Assembly: GCA_964410965.1 (NCBI GenBank)
Contig: CAYPIY010000006.1
Location: 248,001 to 312,000, forward strand
Direction of reading: 5' to 3'
DNA length: 64,000 bases
From: JBBIRG01 sp964410965
GTDB taxonomy: Bacteria; CLD3; SB21; JBBIRG01
Part shown: piece by piece, positions 16,574 to 25,848 of the stretch
Position numbering within the stretch: position 1 is the first letter of the stretch
How the letters are laid out: each line of letters opens with the position of its first letter
Notes under the pieces: generated by a model
Database searches by the model: none
What the model saw: only the letters and a program-made list of their open reading frames with translations
Told to the model about the DNA's origin: nothing
Translations under genes and position numbers: made by a program

Positions 16574-17428
16574 ATGGATCTGTCTGCATCAAAATTCTGG
16601 ACGATCACAGCCCTTGTCATCATCAGTTCTGCCGTGGGCAGGGCGCAGGTAAAAATTTATCAGGAAATGATGACGGATGAGAAGGAATTAAAAGTCAAGA
16701 TTGCTTTTGCAGCCGGACTGATCGAACTGAAAAAAAACTCGGAAAACGCGATCTTCCGCCTGAAAGCCGAAGTACCGAACGATGAGGTTCAGCCCAGCGT
16801 TCGTTACGTCAGAAGCGGATCGACGGGATATCTGAACATCTCACTGGAATCGGATAATTCACTGGACCTTTTTGACGTGGGTGATATCAAATGGAATCTG
16901 GAACTGAATACCGCGCTGCCGGTGCACTTCCAGGCCGATCTGGGCGCCTGTAAAGGGCGTTTCGACTTAACTGATATACGCCTTAAGGACTGTCAACTGA
17001 CGCTCGGCGCTAGCACGATGCAAGTGGTTTTTGACTCACCCAACCGTGAAAGGATGCGTCAGCTGAACGTCGAAGCGGGATTGTCCAGATTAAAAATGTA
17101 CGGTCTCCGCAACGCCAATTTTGAGGAAATGAATTTTACAGGCGGAGTCGGGAATTACATTTTGAATTACAGCGGGACTTCAAAACTTCAGTCAAAGGTT
17201 TTGATAGAACTCGGTGTGGGAAAGCTGATCATGGAATTTCCGGTATACTCAAACGTAAAACTTGTAACAGAACAAAACATTTTTACGTCGCTTTCTGTGG
17301 ACAGGGATTTGTTTGAATTCAAAGGCGATGGCGTCTATAAAACAAAAAACCAGTCCAGCGATGTACCGGGAATGGATGTAAGGATAGAAGCCGGCGTTGG
17401 AAGAGTCAGTGTAATTTCCATAGATTAG
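16574..17428 (+). CDS. Secreted toast-rack/LiaF-like protein
   Basis: This 284-residue protein starts with a signal peptide-like segment (about 10-25, ending GRAQ). The rest is repetitive beta strand with periodic LNISLES, LNVEAGLSRLKMYGL, MNFTGGVGNYILNY and VLIELGVGKLIMEFP units. This is the pattern of the toast-rack/LiaF-like right-handed beta fold seen in cell-envelope stress proteins. It begins three bases after the sigma factor stop, with AAGGG as ribosome site, so it is co-translated with it and may report envelope state. The exact role is inferred from context only. Confidence 0.7.
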   Translation: MDLSASKFWTITALVIISSAVGRAQVKIYQEMMTDEKELKVKIAFAAGLIELKKNSENAIFRLKAEVPNDEVQPSVRYVRSGSTGYLNISLESDNSLDLFDVGDIKWNLELNTALPVHFQADLGACKGRFDLTDIRLKDCQLTLGASTMQVVFDSPNRERMRQLNVEAGLSRLKMYGLRNANFEEMNFTGGVGNYILNYSGTSKLQSKVLIELGVGKLIMEFPVYSNVKLVTEQNIFTSLSVDRDLFEFKGDGVYKTKNQSSDVPGMDVRIEAGVGRVSVISID

Positions 17429-17447
17429 TTTGTTTCGGTATCTGAAA

Positions 17448-19289
17448 ATGCGGGTATCAGTTCATATATCTTTTTTTTCGGTTTTTCTTGTCCTTTCCTC
17501 ATTTCGTATTGAGGGACAGACAAATAATTATTCCCTCAAACTTGCCGAAGCCTATGAAAAAGACGGACAGTTTGAAGATGCTGTAGAGATATACGAGCAT
17601 CTGATGCTTACCGATTCCTTGGATTCAAGAATCATAAGCGGCCTGAAGAACGGCTATAAAATTCTGGGCAGACATGATCAGAGAATCGGACTGATCCGAA
17701 AACAACTTCAGCGGGATTCATCGGATATCCTGTTACTCGGTGAAATGATTGATGCACTTTACCGAAAGAAGGATCTCGTACGGGCCCGGTATTTTCTCAG
17801 TCAAGCCCTGACAGAAAAAAACAGGACATTGGAGAAATTCCAGTTCATGGGGCGGCTTCTTTTTGAGATGCGCTGGTATGAAGAATCTCTCAAAGTCTAC
17901 CGGCTGGCGAGACAAACCTTAAAGAATGAAAAATTGTTCATTCTTGAAACCGCGGGAATTCTTCTCTTTCAGGAACAATATTTAAGCGCTTCGAAAGAAT
18001 ATCTGAAACATTATCAGATCAATCCGGAGCAATGGCCGTTTGTAAAAAATCAGCTGCTTCTGTTTCCTGACGACACTTCATCAAACCGCCAGGTAATCCA
18101 GTCCCTTCAGGATCATCTTCAGAGCCAGCCCGGTGACCTTGCAGTCAGCCGATTTTTGCTGGATTTTTTTATCCGTGGAAAACTGTATGACCAAGCGTTT
18201 AAACTTGCCATTATTCTGGATAAAAAAGAAAAACAGAACGGAATCAGTATCCTGAATTTCGCGAATGCCATGACGGAACAGGGCCAGTTTTCAATTGGCA
18301 TTAATGCTTACACGTATTTTCTGGATCTTTATCCCGAAGCGCCCCAGGCCAAAACGGGACTTGCCCGCTGTTACTCGGCAAAGGCTGATTCAATTCATGG
18401 TAGCAGGAATCTGCCGGATCAGGATTCTGTTCATGCCCTAAAGTCATCAAAACTGACCGAACAGGCTCTATTACTGTACGACGACATTATTGACAGATTT
18501 CCTGATACGGACTGGGCGGCTGAATCTTTTTATCAGTCGGGTCTGATCTTTTTAAACCGATATCATGACTACGATAAGGCGCTGAGTTCTTTTCACGCTT
18601 TACAACACAAATATCCCCGGAGCATTTTTTATCCCCTGGCAAAAATACAGGCCATAGAGTGCCTGATCCGCCAGAATAAGATAGCTGAGGCGATGAAACT
18701 TTGCTCGGAAGAGAAGATCCAGGTCAGGGATCCATTGCTCAGGGATCAGATTCTCTTTATCACGGCCGAATTATACATGTATGATTCGCAAATGGATACC
18801 GCTCTGAGCCAGTTTCAGAAAATTTCGGAAAAACAGCAGGGATTTTATGTGAACGATGCGCTGCAGAACATCATGCTGATTCAGCAGGGAACTGGCTCGC
18901 CGGAGATTCTCAAGCAATTCATTCACAGCAGACTTCTGCAGCGCCAGTACAGGCACAACGAGGCTGCGGAACTTCTTTTATCCCTGAGTCACCGGCCCGG
19001 TCCTTTATCCGATTTTATTTTTTTCCAGACTGCGGAGGTCTACATGGATATGAATAAAAACCGCGAAGCGCTGCAATGGCTGCAGGAGGGAATAGATCGC
19101 TTTCCGGAAAGTCCGCTGCAAGACCTGTCTCTGAAAACCATGGGTGATCTTTACGCCGGTCTGCAGGAAGTTAACAAGGCAATTGCGGTTTATAAACAAT
19201 TAATCGTAAAATATCCGAAAAGTATTTATATCAGCGATGCCAGGAAACAAATCAGGCATCTAGAGACAAAACTGAAAAAATCATCGTGA
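17448..19289 (+). CDS. Exported TPR-repeat protein (YbgF/BamD-like)
   Basis: This large tetratricopeptide protein of about 613 residues has an N-terminal signal sequence (FFSVFLVLSSF region) ending near EGQTN. Repeats run the whole length. Examples are LKLAEAYEKDGQFEDAVEIY near the N-terminus, FYQSGLIFLNRYHDYDKALS in the middle and LKTMGDLYAGLQEVNKAIAV at the C-terminus. The last repeats have the YPKSIYISDARKQI ending typical of outer-membrane-assembly or tol-pal-type TPR proteins. The start is uncertain: TTG at 17430, two bases after the previous stop, is also open. It is likely in one transcript with the sigma factor and toast-rack protein. It converges with the next minus-strand gene, with only four bases between stop codons. 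Confidence 0.8.
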   Translation: MRVSVHISFFSVFLVLSSFRIEGQTNNYSLKLAEAYEKDGQFEDAVEIYEHLMLTDSLDSRIISGLKNGYKILGRHDQRIGLIRKQLQRDSSDILLLGEMIDALYRKKDLVRARYFLSQALTEKNRTLEKFQFMGRLLFEMRWYEESLKVYRLARQTLKNEKLFILETAGILLFQEQYLSASKEYLKHYQINPEQWPFVKNQLLLFPDDTSSNRQVIQSLQDHLQSQPGDLAVSRFLLDFFIRGKLYDQAFKLAIILDKKEKQNGISILNFANAMTEQGQFSIGINAYTYFLDLYPEAPQAKTGLARCYSAKADSIHGSRNLPDQDSVHALKSSKLTEQALLLYDDIIDRFPDTDWAAESFYQSGLIFLNRYHDYDKALSSFHALQHKYPRSIFYPLAKIQAIECLIRQNKIAEAMKLCSEEKIQVRDPLLRDQILFITAELYMYDSQMDTALSQFQKISEKQQGFYVNDALQNIMLIQQGTGSPEILKQFIHSRLLQRQYRHNEAAELLLSLSHRPGPLSDFIFFQTAEVYMDMNKNREALQWLQEGIDRFPESPLQDLSLKTMGDLYAGLQEVNKAIAVYKQLIVKYPKSIYISDARKQIRHLETKLKKSS

Positions 19290-19293
19290 TTTT

Positions 19294-20361
19294 TCATTTT
19301 CCTGCTGTTTTCAGTTTTTCCTGTGCCATTTCAAGGCGGCGCTTCACTTCGGCATTGGGGCTTTGGTTGTAAGACATTGTAAGATACCGTACCGATTTCA
19401 CGTAATCGCCCGTTTTGTAGTAACCCCAGCCTAGAATGTCAAAGGATGTGATATCCCTTTTGATTTCAGCAGTAACGTTTGCGACTTTGATGCCCCATTC
19501 ATAATCAACGTCCCGGTCTATCAAAGTCCATGCGACGACATGATGCCTCTCGAGCTGGTTCACATTCGGGTCCTGCAGGATCTGATTGAACAGGTTCTTT
19601 GCGGTTTTTTCATCGCCGGATTTCCATAATGATGCTGCATACACCGCCTTATATTCCACCGCATTCGGATCGATTTCAACCAGCAGGGAATGGTACTTGA
19701 CTGCCTTGCTGAAATTGCCTGTCCTGAAGTAGATTTCACCGAGGTTGTAGACAATCTGAGGATCGTTCGGTTTCATTTCATAAGCAATCAGTAGATGCTC
19801 GAGGCAAAGCGGTGTTTCTTCCTTTTCGTTGTAAAGGTCTGAAAGATGCACATGTAGTTTGAATGTGCGTACACCCTGAGAATAGGCATAAGCCATTTCG
19901 CTGATTGCGCTGTCCGTCCGGTTGCGTTCCATGGCAAGGAGTCCTGTCACATAATGCAGGTAAGGATCGTTTGAACCCTTTTGCCTTCCCTGGTCCAGAA
20001 ATAACAGGCATTGGGTCATCATGCTGTTCATCATCTGGATGTTATTACCTTGGCGGTGGCGTAACGCTGCAAAAAAATATGTTTCGGAAATTTTGCCGAA
20101 AATTTCAGGTCTTCGGTTATCGATGTCCAGCGCCCTGAAATAAGACTGGAGGGCGGTTTCCACAGAGTCATTCATCAGGGCCCGGTCGCCTCGTTCTATA
20201 TATTGGAGGTAAGTCCGGGAAAGCCTGGATTCAGTTCCGGGCCATGTTCCGGAAGATAGAAGGTACACAATAACGATACACACAGTCAGGACTGCCCCGA
20301 TGAGCCATTTGTTTTTGATTGCTGATATGAATCCTGAAGATGTGGGTTTGATTTTCTGCAT
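19294..20361 (-). CDS. Membrane-anchored TPR protein
   Basis: This 355-residue protein has one N-terminal membrane helix (about 17-33, WLIGAVLTVCIVIVYLL) and then tetratricopeptide repeats. Clear repeats are ALMNDSVETALQSYFRALDID, IVYNLGEIYFRTGNFSKAV and AVYAASLWKSGDEKTAKNLF. Topology suggests a periplasm-facing TPR scaffold, but no catalytic motif is present. A GGAG ribosome site lies six bases before the ATG. It follows polA by 28 bases on the same strand, so it is probably co-transcribed, though a functional link is not evident. Confidence 0.78.
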   Translation of the reverse strand: MQKIKPTSSGFISAIKNKWLIGAVLTVCIVIVYLLSSGTWPGTESRLSRTYLQYIERGDRALMNDSVETALQSYFRALDIDNRRPEIFGKISETYFFAALRHRQGNNIQMMNSMMTQCLLFLDQGRQKGSNDPYLHYVTGLLAMERNRTDSAISEMAYAYSQGVRTFKLHVHLSDLYNEKEETPLCLEHLLIAYEMKPNDPQIVYNLGEIYFRTGNFSKAVKYHSLLVEIDPNAVEYKAVYAASLWKSGDEKTAKNLFNQILQDPNVNQLERHHVVAWTLIDRDVDYEWGIKVANVTAEIKRDITSFDILGWGYYKTGDYVKSVRYLTMSYNQSPNAEVKRRLEMAQEKLKTAGK

Positions 20362-20389
20362 AAGGACTCCGTTTCATCATATGTTTGAT

Positions 20390-23104
20390 TTACTTTGCAT
20401 CATGCCAATTGACGCCGCTTCTGATATCCGCTTTCAACGGAACGTTAAGGATAACGGCGTTTTCCATATGTTCCTGAATGATCCTGAAAAGGGTTTCCGT
20501 TTCCTCATATGGCGCTTCAAAAACGAGTTCGTCATGTACCTGGAGAATCATTCTGGATTTCATGTTTTTCGTGCTGAGTTCCTGGTGGATTCTGATCATG
20601 GCCAGTTTGATGATTTCGGCTGCGGTACCCTGAATAGGGGTATTGACCGCGACTCGCTCCGCAAATTGCCGGACATTGCGATTTTTGCTGTTCAGGTCGG
20701 GCAGACAGCGCCGGCGCCCGAAAAGCGTGGTTACATAGCCTTTTTCCCTGGATTCGGAGATGGTTCGGTCAATGAAATTCCTGACGCCAGGGAATGTGCG
20801 GAAATACTGATCAATAAAAGCCGCGGCTTCGGCGTTTGTGATATGGATACGTTCTGCAAGACCGAAGGCGGACATTCCGTATACGATACCGAAATTAATG
20901 TCCTTGGCCCGTCGGCGCTGATCAGCCGTAACTTCGGAGGAGGGAACATTGAAAATCTTAGCCGCCGTCGTCCTGTGAAAATCCTCCCCCTGTTCAAACG
21001 CGGAGTGCATGTTGCTGTCTTCCGACATATGGGCAAGCACCCGAAGTTCGATCTGTGAATAATCGGCGGTGACGACATGCCAGCCGTCGAGTCCGGGAGT
21101 GAAAGCTTTCCGGATCTCACGGCCCAGTTCCGTGCGTACGGGTATATTCTGGAAATTCGGATTGCTCGACGAAAGCCGGCCCGTCGATGTGATGGTTTGC
21201 GAAAAAGTGGAGTGGATACGGCCGGTTTTCGGTTTCACCAAAGGCGGCAATCCGTCGATATAAGTCGATTTGAGTTTGGATAGCTGCCGGTAGGCGAGGA
21301 TATGGTCTATAACCGGCAGACCTCTGTATTTCTCCAGGTTTTTCACGTCCGTTGAAAACTGTCCCGTCTTTCCCGTTCGTTTCACACGGACCTGTCCGAG
21401 ATGTTTCTGGATCTGCATTCTTTCAAACAGCATTTCACCCATCTGCTGGGGCGAATTGATGTTGAAAGTTACGCCCGATTCATCCATGATTTTTCTTTCC
21501 AGTTCGGACATCCGGATTTCATATTCGCCGGACAGGCGGTTCAGAAATTCCGTATCCATCCGGACACCCGTATGTTCCATTTCCGTCAATACAGGTATGA
21601 GTGGTATCTCGATTCCGGAAAATAATTTTTCCATGGAATGCTCTTGAAGCGATTTTTTCATGAGGGGATAGAGCCGCATGACACAATCGGCATCTTCTGA
21701 CGCATACTCTGCGACCTGTTCCACGGGTGCATCTTTCATCGATATGGCCGTTTTTTTATCACCGATGATTTGCCGGGTAGAAATTTTCCTGTAATTCAGG
21801 AAATCCAGCGATAACTGGTCCAGATTCTGAGGGCGGTCAGGATTCAGCATAAAAGCGGCAATCATACTGTCAAATGAAATCCCGTTCAGGCGGATACCGT
21901 GGTTCAAAAGAACGAGGGCGTCGTATTTGCAGTTCTGCCCGATCTTCAGGATATCCGTGTTTTCCAGAACCGGACATATTCTGGGAATGATTTCCTCTGT
22001 GCTCAGCCGATCGTTGAAAGGGATATAAAAAGCTTCCCCGTTTTGCAGGCTTACCGAAATTCCCACCAGTTCGGCGTTCATGGGCTGTATGTCCGTTGTT
22101 TCGGTATCCACGGAAATCAAATTTTCGGAATTAATCCGATTGATCAGTTCATCCAGGTCATCAAGGGTTCTTACTGTTGTGTACCGGTGGGGAAAGGTAG
22201 CGATGGATTCGGCGTCTCTTGATGGCAAAGGGGTAATCCCATCTCCTAATTTTTCAATCAGGGATGTGAAATCCATTTTCGTGAAAAGGGCGATAAGTTT
22301 TTCCCGGTCCGGCTTTCCGTATTTCAGATTGTTCCAAATTACAGGACAAGGTGAGGATGTGTCAATGGTTGCCAGTTCCTTGGAAAGGAATGCGTTTTCC
22401 CGGTCTTTCAGGAGGTTTTCTTTCTGCTTCCCCTTCAGACGATCGATGTTCTGATACAATTCCTCGATGGAGTGAAATTCAGTGATGAGCTTCACGGCGG
22501 TTTTTTCGCCGATGCCGGTTACTCCGGGAATGTTGTCCGACTGATCGCCCATCAATCCAAGAATATCGGTTACCTGGGAGGGTTTTACTCCGAAGCGCCT
22601 AAATACGCCTTCCTCGTCGATGATCTCATCCTGAGTATCACGCTTGCCCGGATTGAAAAGGCGAATCCCTGGTCCAATGAGCTGCATAAAGTCCTTATCG
22701 CCCGATACGATGAACGCCTGAAGGTGAACACGCGATGCGGCTTTCGCGATTGTTCCGATCACGTCATCCGCTTCATAACCGGGAAGCTCAATCAAAGGGA
22801 CGCCCATGGCAAGGCAAATGTCTTTCAGGTCGCCAAGCTGGGCGGACATGTCTTCAGGCATCTTTTCCCGCGTGGCTTTGTATTCTTTATAGCGCTTATG
22901 CCGGAAAGTCGGCTCAGGAGTGTCAAATACACATGCGATGTATTCCGGATGCTCATCCCGGATAATTTTCAGCACGGCAGAAGTGAAGCCGTAAACAGCA
23001 CTGGTATTTTCACCTTTTGAATTTCTGAGCGGATTATGTATAAAAGCAAAATAAGCCCGGTAGGCAAGGGCCATTCCATCCAGCAAAAATATTTTTTCAT
23101 TCAT
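20390..23104 (-). CDS. polA: DNA polymerase I with 5' nuclease and intact proofreading domain
   Basis: This repair and Okazaki-fragment polymerase has 904 residues, full length. The 5'-3' nuclease domain (1-290) has LLDGMALAYRAYFA, GYEADDVIG and VSGDKDFMQL. The 3'-5' exonuclease domain keeps all acidic motifs: VDTETT (Exo I), IGQNCKYDALV (Exo II) and YASEDAD (Exo III), so proofreading is expected. The polymerase domain has TSTGRLSSSNPNFQNIP, DYSQIELRVLAH (motif A), RRAKDINFGIVYGMSAFGLA (motif B, O-helix Phe kept) and QVHDELVFEAP (motif C). It is divergent from the DUF2914 gene. Confidence 0.97.
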   Translation of the reverse strand: MNEKIFLLDGMALAYRAYFAFIHNPLRNSKGENTSAVYGFTSAVLKIIRDEHPEYIACVFDTPEPTFRHKRYKEYKATREKMPEDMSAQLGDLKDICLAMGVPLIELPGYEADDVIGTIAKAASRVHLQAFIVSGDKDFMQLIGPGIRLFNPGKRDTQDEIIDEEGVFRRFGVKPSQVTDILGLMGDQSDNIPGVTGIGEKTAVKLITEFHSIEELYQNIDRLKGKQKENLLKDRENAFLSKELATIDTSSPCPVIWNNLKYGKPDREKLIALFTKMDFTSLIEKLGDGITPLPSRDAESIATFPHRYTTVRTLDDLDELINRINSENLISVDTETTDIQPMNAELVGISVSLQNGEAFYIPFNDRLSTEEIIPRICPVLENTDILKIGQNCKYDALVLLNHGIRLNGISFDSMIAAFMLNPDRPQNLDQLSLDFLNYRKISTRQIIGDKKTAISMKDAPVEQVAEYASEDADCVMRLYPLMKKSLQEHSMEKLFSGIEIPLIPVLTEMEHTGVRMDTEFLNRLSGEYEIRMSELERKIMDESGVTFNINSPQQMGEMLFERMQIQKHLGQVRVKRTGKTGQFSTDVKNLEKYRGLPVIDHILAYRQLSKLKSTYIDGLPPLVKPKTGRIHSTFSQTITSTGRLSSSNPNFQNIPVRTELGREIRKAFTPGLDGWHVVTADYSQIELRVLAHMSEDSNMHSAFEQGEDFHRTTAAKIFNVPSSEVTADQRRRAKDINFGIVYGMSAFGLAERIHITNAEAAAFIDQYFRTFPGVRNFIDRTISESREKGYVTTLFGRRRCLPDLNSKNRNVRQFAERVAVNTPIQGTAAEIIKLAMIRIHQELSTKNMKSRMILQVHDELVFEAPYEETETLFRIIQEHMENAVILNVPLKADIRSGVNWHDAK

Positions 23105-23191
23105 GCGCTTTTATCCCGAAAAAATCCGGACTAAAATAGTCGGCCCGGTTCTTAAAAACAAGGTATTTTTACTGAATCATGGAAAAAAATA

Positions 23192-23220
23192 TTGCATTTA
23201 TTATTCATATGATGTATCTT
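23192..23220 (+). promoter_or_regulatory. Candidate sigma-70-type promoter for the DUF2914 gene
   Basis: TTGCAT at 23192-23197 and TATCTT at 23215-23220 are separated by 17 bases, about 50 bases before the ATG at 23270. The surrounding DNA is AT-rich. Called by pattern only. Confidence 0.4.
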
Positions 23221-23269
23221 AGTTTTATATTAGTTCAAGTTAACTCATAACGTAAAGCAAAGGTGTGTT

Positions 23270-24022
23270 ATGAAACATTACGCAGTCGTTTTTATTATGC
23301 TGATTTCCCTCATGACCGTCAGTCTGAACGCTCAGACTGTTGAAGACATGAAATTCGGAACCGGTGTTGAAAATAACGCGATTACCGGTGAAGCGTCCAA
23401 TTTTCCAAATGATGTCGAAAAAGTCTATTGCTGGTTACTGGTCACCGGAGGTGAGGGCAAGACCGTTACGCTGAAATGGTATCATGATGGCAAATTCCTT
23501 TCGGATGTGTCGCTTGAAATTACCTATAATCGTATGCGGACGTATGGATTTAAGTCGATCTATGGAAACGGCGGAAGCTGGAAAGTCGATGTTGTGGACG
23601 AAAGCGGCAACACGTTGAAAAGCAGTGAGTTTACCGTTGCGGGTGAGGCCAGAAGTTCAGGCGGCGGCTCTGCATCCAGCGGATCGGTAACGGGCGCAGC
23701 CGACGGCACCATGAAAATTGCCGACATGAAATTCGGTACCGGAGTGGAAAACAACGATATCGTCGGCGAGGCGACTTTATTCAGTTCAGCCACCGAACAG
23801 GTGTATTGCTGGATGCGGGTGACAGGCGGCGAAGGCCAATCCCTGACCGTCAAATGGTACCTGAATAACAACCTGACCACCGAAGTACCTCTCGATATCA
23901 AGTACAACTCCATGCGCACCTATGCGTATAAAACCATCGCCGGAATGAAAGGCGAATGGAAAGTGGAAATCGTCGGTCCGTCTGGCGTTGTGATGCAGAC
24001 CGGAACATTCACGACCAATTAA
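23270..24022 (+). CDS. Exported protein with two tandem DUF2914 domains
   Basis: A signal peptide (about 1-22, ending LNAQT) is followed by two copies of a roughly 100-residue beta-sandwich module of the DUF2914 type. Copy one is about 24-120 and copy two about 150-250. Both begin DMKFGTGVENN and share VYCW...VTGGEG...WY...MRTY...K; the linker is Gly/Ser-rich. DUF2914 domains are of unknown function, often in envelope proteins. The gene stands alone between a candidate promoter upstream and a strong terminator directly after its stop. Confidence 0.8.
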   Translation: MKHYAVVFIMLISLMTVSLNAQTVEDMKFGTGVENNAITGEASNFPNDVEKVYCWLLVTGGEGKTVTLKWYHDGKFLSDVSLEITYNRMRTYGFKSIYGNGGSWKVDVVDESGNTLKSSEFTVAGEARSSGGGSASSGSVTGAADGTMKIADMKFGTGVENNDIVGEATLFSSATEQVYCWMRVTGGEGQSLTVKWYLNNNLTTEVPLDIKYNSMRTYAYKTIAGMKGEWKVEIVGPSGVVMQTGTFTTN

Positions 24023-24038
24023 TTCATTTCGATTTTAG

Positions 24039-24073
24039 GAAAAGGGGAAGAATCAAAATTCTTCCCCTTTTTT
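24039..24073 (+). terminator. Rho-independent terminator after the DUF2914 gene
   Basis: A perfect 13-base-pair stem (AAAGGGGAAGAAT with ATTCTTCCCCTTT, loop CAAA) is followed by a T run at 24068-24073. It lies 17 bases after the DUF2914 stop. Its T run reaches to within about 13 bases of the likely TTG start of the symporter gene. Confidence 0.92.
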
Positions 24074-24086
24074 GTATTTCCGAACA

Positions 24087-25358
24087 TTGAAACTGCACAC
24101 AAAAATACTGCTGGGCCTGCTGATTGGCCTCATTACCGGAATCGCCGTAAATCAGCTGATTTCAGAACCGAACGGGGTCAGTCCGGAACTGGAATATTTC
24201 ATTGTAAACATCACTGATCCCGTCGGCCAGGTGTTTTTACGCCTCCTTTTCATGATCGTGGTTCCCCTGGTATTCGCATCCCTTGCGCTCGGGGTGGTCA
24301 ACCTGGGAGACCGGCATCAGCTGGGAAGGATAGGTTTCCGGGTCATTTTGTATTTCCTGTTTCTGACGGTATCAGCCGTGGTGATCGGCTTGCTGATGGT
24401 CGATGTATTTCAGCCCGGCAGGAATTTTGATCCCGGAACACAAGCCCTTCTCATCACGAAATACGGGGACAACACAAGCCAGCTGATTACGAAAAGCAGG
24501 GAAATATCGCTCAGCCTGATGATGTTCGTGGATATGCTGCTGCCAAAAAACATGATCCGGGCGGTTGTGGATATGCAGATGCTGCCGACAATAGTTTTCG
24601 CTTTTATGTTCGGTATCATGATGCATCATTTCCAGCCTGCGGTGATGGAGTCCTGCAAAAAAGGGCTTACTGCGGTTTATGAATTTTCAATCCGGATTGT
24701 CGACCTTGCGATGCGATTCGCGCCCTTTGCCGTGCCCTGCCTCGTATTCGGAATTTCAGCCCGATTCGGGCTGAGCATTCTCAGGCCGCTGGGCTTATAC
24801 GTACTGCTTGTGTTTACCGGTTATCTGGTGCATATGATAGTGACTTATTCGGTTATACTGAGGACATTCGGAAAAATGAGTCCGTTGTCATTTTACCGTA
24901 CGGTGAAATCAGTAATGATAACGGCATTTTCAACCAGTTCCAGCAACGCAACGCTGCCGACAACGATCAAGGTCTCTCAGGAGGATCTGCATTTATCCCC
25001 GAATGTCACAGGGTTTGTGCTTCCACTGGGCGCGACGGTGAATATGAACGGCACGGCTCTTTATGAGGGTTTGACGGTGCTTTTTATCGGCCAGATTTTC
25101 GGGGTGGATTTATCCCTTTCCCAGCAGTTACTGGTGGTCGTGATGACGGTTCTGACGGCGATAGGAACGGCGGGCATTCCCGGAGGATCGCTACCCATGA
25201 TCATTCTTGTCATGCAAACGGTGGGGATTCCCGCGGAAGGGATCGGGATCATTCTGGGTGTCGACCGCCTGCTGGACATGGGCCGCACGGTCGTGAATGT
25301 AACCGGCGATATGGTGACCGCGGTATGCATCGACCGGTCGGAAAATAAAAAATATTAA
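24087..25358 (+). CDS. Dicarboxylate/amino-acid:cation symporter (DAACS family, GltP/DctA-like)
   Basis: This is an inner-membrane elevator transporter for glutamate/aspartate or C4-dicarboxylates, driven by sodium or protons. The hallmark HP1 serine-rich loop STSSSNATLP is at about 290, TM7 has the cation motif NMNGTA, and HP2 is in IGTAGIPGGS. TM8 has DRLLDMGRTVVNVTGD, where Arg and Asp shape substrate choice. The N-terminus KLHTKILLGLLIGLI matches the family. There is no ATG: TTG at 24087 fits best (another TTG is at 24072). No ribosome site is evident and a terminator sits immediately upstream, which is odd for an abundant transporter. Confidence 0.93.
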   Translation: MKLHTKILLGLLIGLITGIAVNQLISEPNGVSPELEYFIVNITDPVGQVFLRLLFMIVVPLVFASLALGVVNLGDRHQLGRIGFRVILYFLFLTVSAVVIGLLMVDVFQPGRNFDPGTQALLITKYGDNTSQLITKSREISLSLMMFVDMLLPKNMIRAVVDMQMLPTIVFAFMFGIMMHHFQPAVMESCKKGLTAVYEFSIRIVDLAMRFAPFAVPCLVFGISARFGLSILRPLGLYVLLVFTGYLVHMIVTYSVILRTFGKMSPLSFYRTVKSVMITAFSTSSSNATLPTTIKVSQEDLHLSPNVTGFVLPLGATVNMNGTALYEGLTVLFIGQIFGVDLSLSQQLLVVVMTVLTAIGTAGIPGGSLPMIILVMQTVGIPAEGIGIILGVDRLLDMGRTVVNVTGDMVTAVCIDRSENKKY

Positions 25359-25397
25359 ATCTGTTTAATTTGGCAGGAATTATGTAATTTGCTTGGA

Positions 25398-25829
25398 ATG
25401 GAAGAAAGGAACGGCTTGACGCACGAAAGAAAAAAACTGATCATCGGAATAGGTTTCATCATCGCGGCCGCGGCATTTTTAGGTTATGAAGGCATAAGCG
25501 AAAGCAGGAGTTATTACATGTTCGTGGATGAAGTTCTGGCGATGGGGGAGGAAGGGAAAAACATACGGATCAAGATACACGGCTCGGTTGTTCCGGGATC
25601 TGTCGCAAGGGGACAAGATGGCTTGAGTTTCATCATTGAAAACAATCAGAAACAAATTACGGTCAGATATTCCGGGACAAAACCCGTTCCTGATTCGTTT
25701 AAGGAGGGCGCGCCTGTGATCATCGACGGCAGGTTGCTTGAAAACGGCGATTTTCAGGGCAATTCCATACAGGCCAAATGCGCTTCGAAGTATGAGGCCG
25801 AATACAATAAGACAAAACCGCAGAAATGA
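25398..25829 (+). CDS. ccmE: CcmE-like haem chaperone, CxxxY variant
   Basis: CcmE proteins carry haem covalently during cytochrome c maturation at the outer face of the inner membrane. A membrane anchor (about 12-30) is followed by a beta-barrel OB fold: YYMFVDEVL, IRIKIHGSVVPGS and APVIIDGRLLENGDF. At the haem-binding site the usual HxxxY is CASKY, with Cys about 128 replacing His. This Cys-type variant is known from Desulfovibrio and archaea. No other ccm gene is in the window. A TTG start at 25389 is possible; I prefer ATG 25398. The next gene starts 19 bases downstream. Confidence 0.87.
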   Translation: MEERNGLTHERKKLIIGIGFIIAAAAFLGYEGISESRSYYMFVDEVLAMGEEGKNIRIKIHGSVVPGSVARGQDGLSFIIENNQKQITVRYSGTKPVPDSFKEGAPVIIDGRLLENGDFQGNSIQAKCASKYEAEYNKTKPQK

Positions 25830-25848
25830 TCCAGCCGGAATGATACCC

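Noticed and set aside
20300..21058. 252-codon open frame antisense to polA
   Set aside because: It lies inside conserved polA coding sequence with no family motifs and no ribosome site; it is a compositional shadow.
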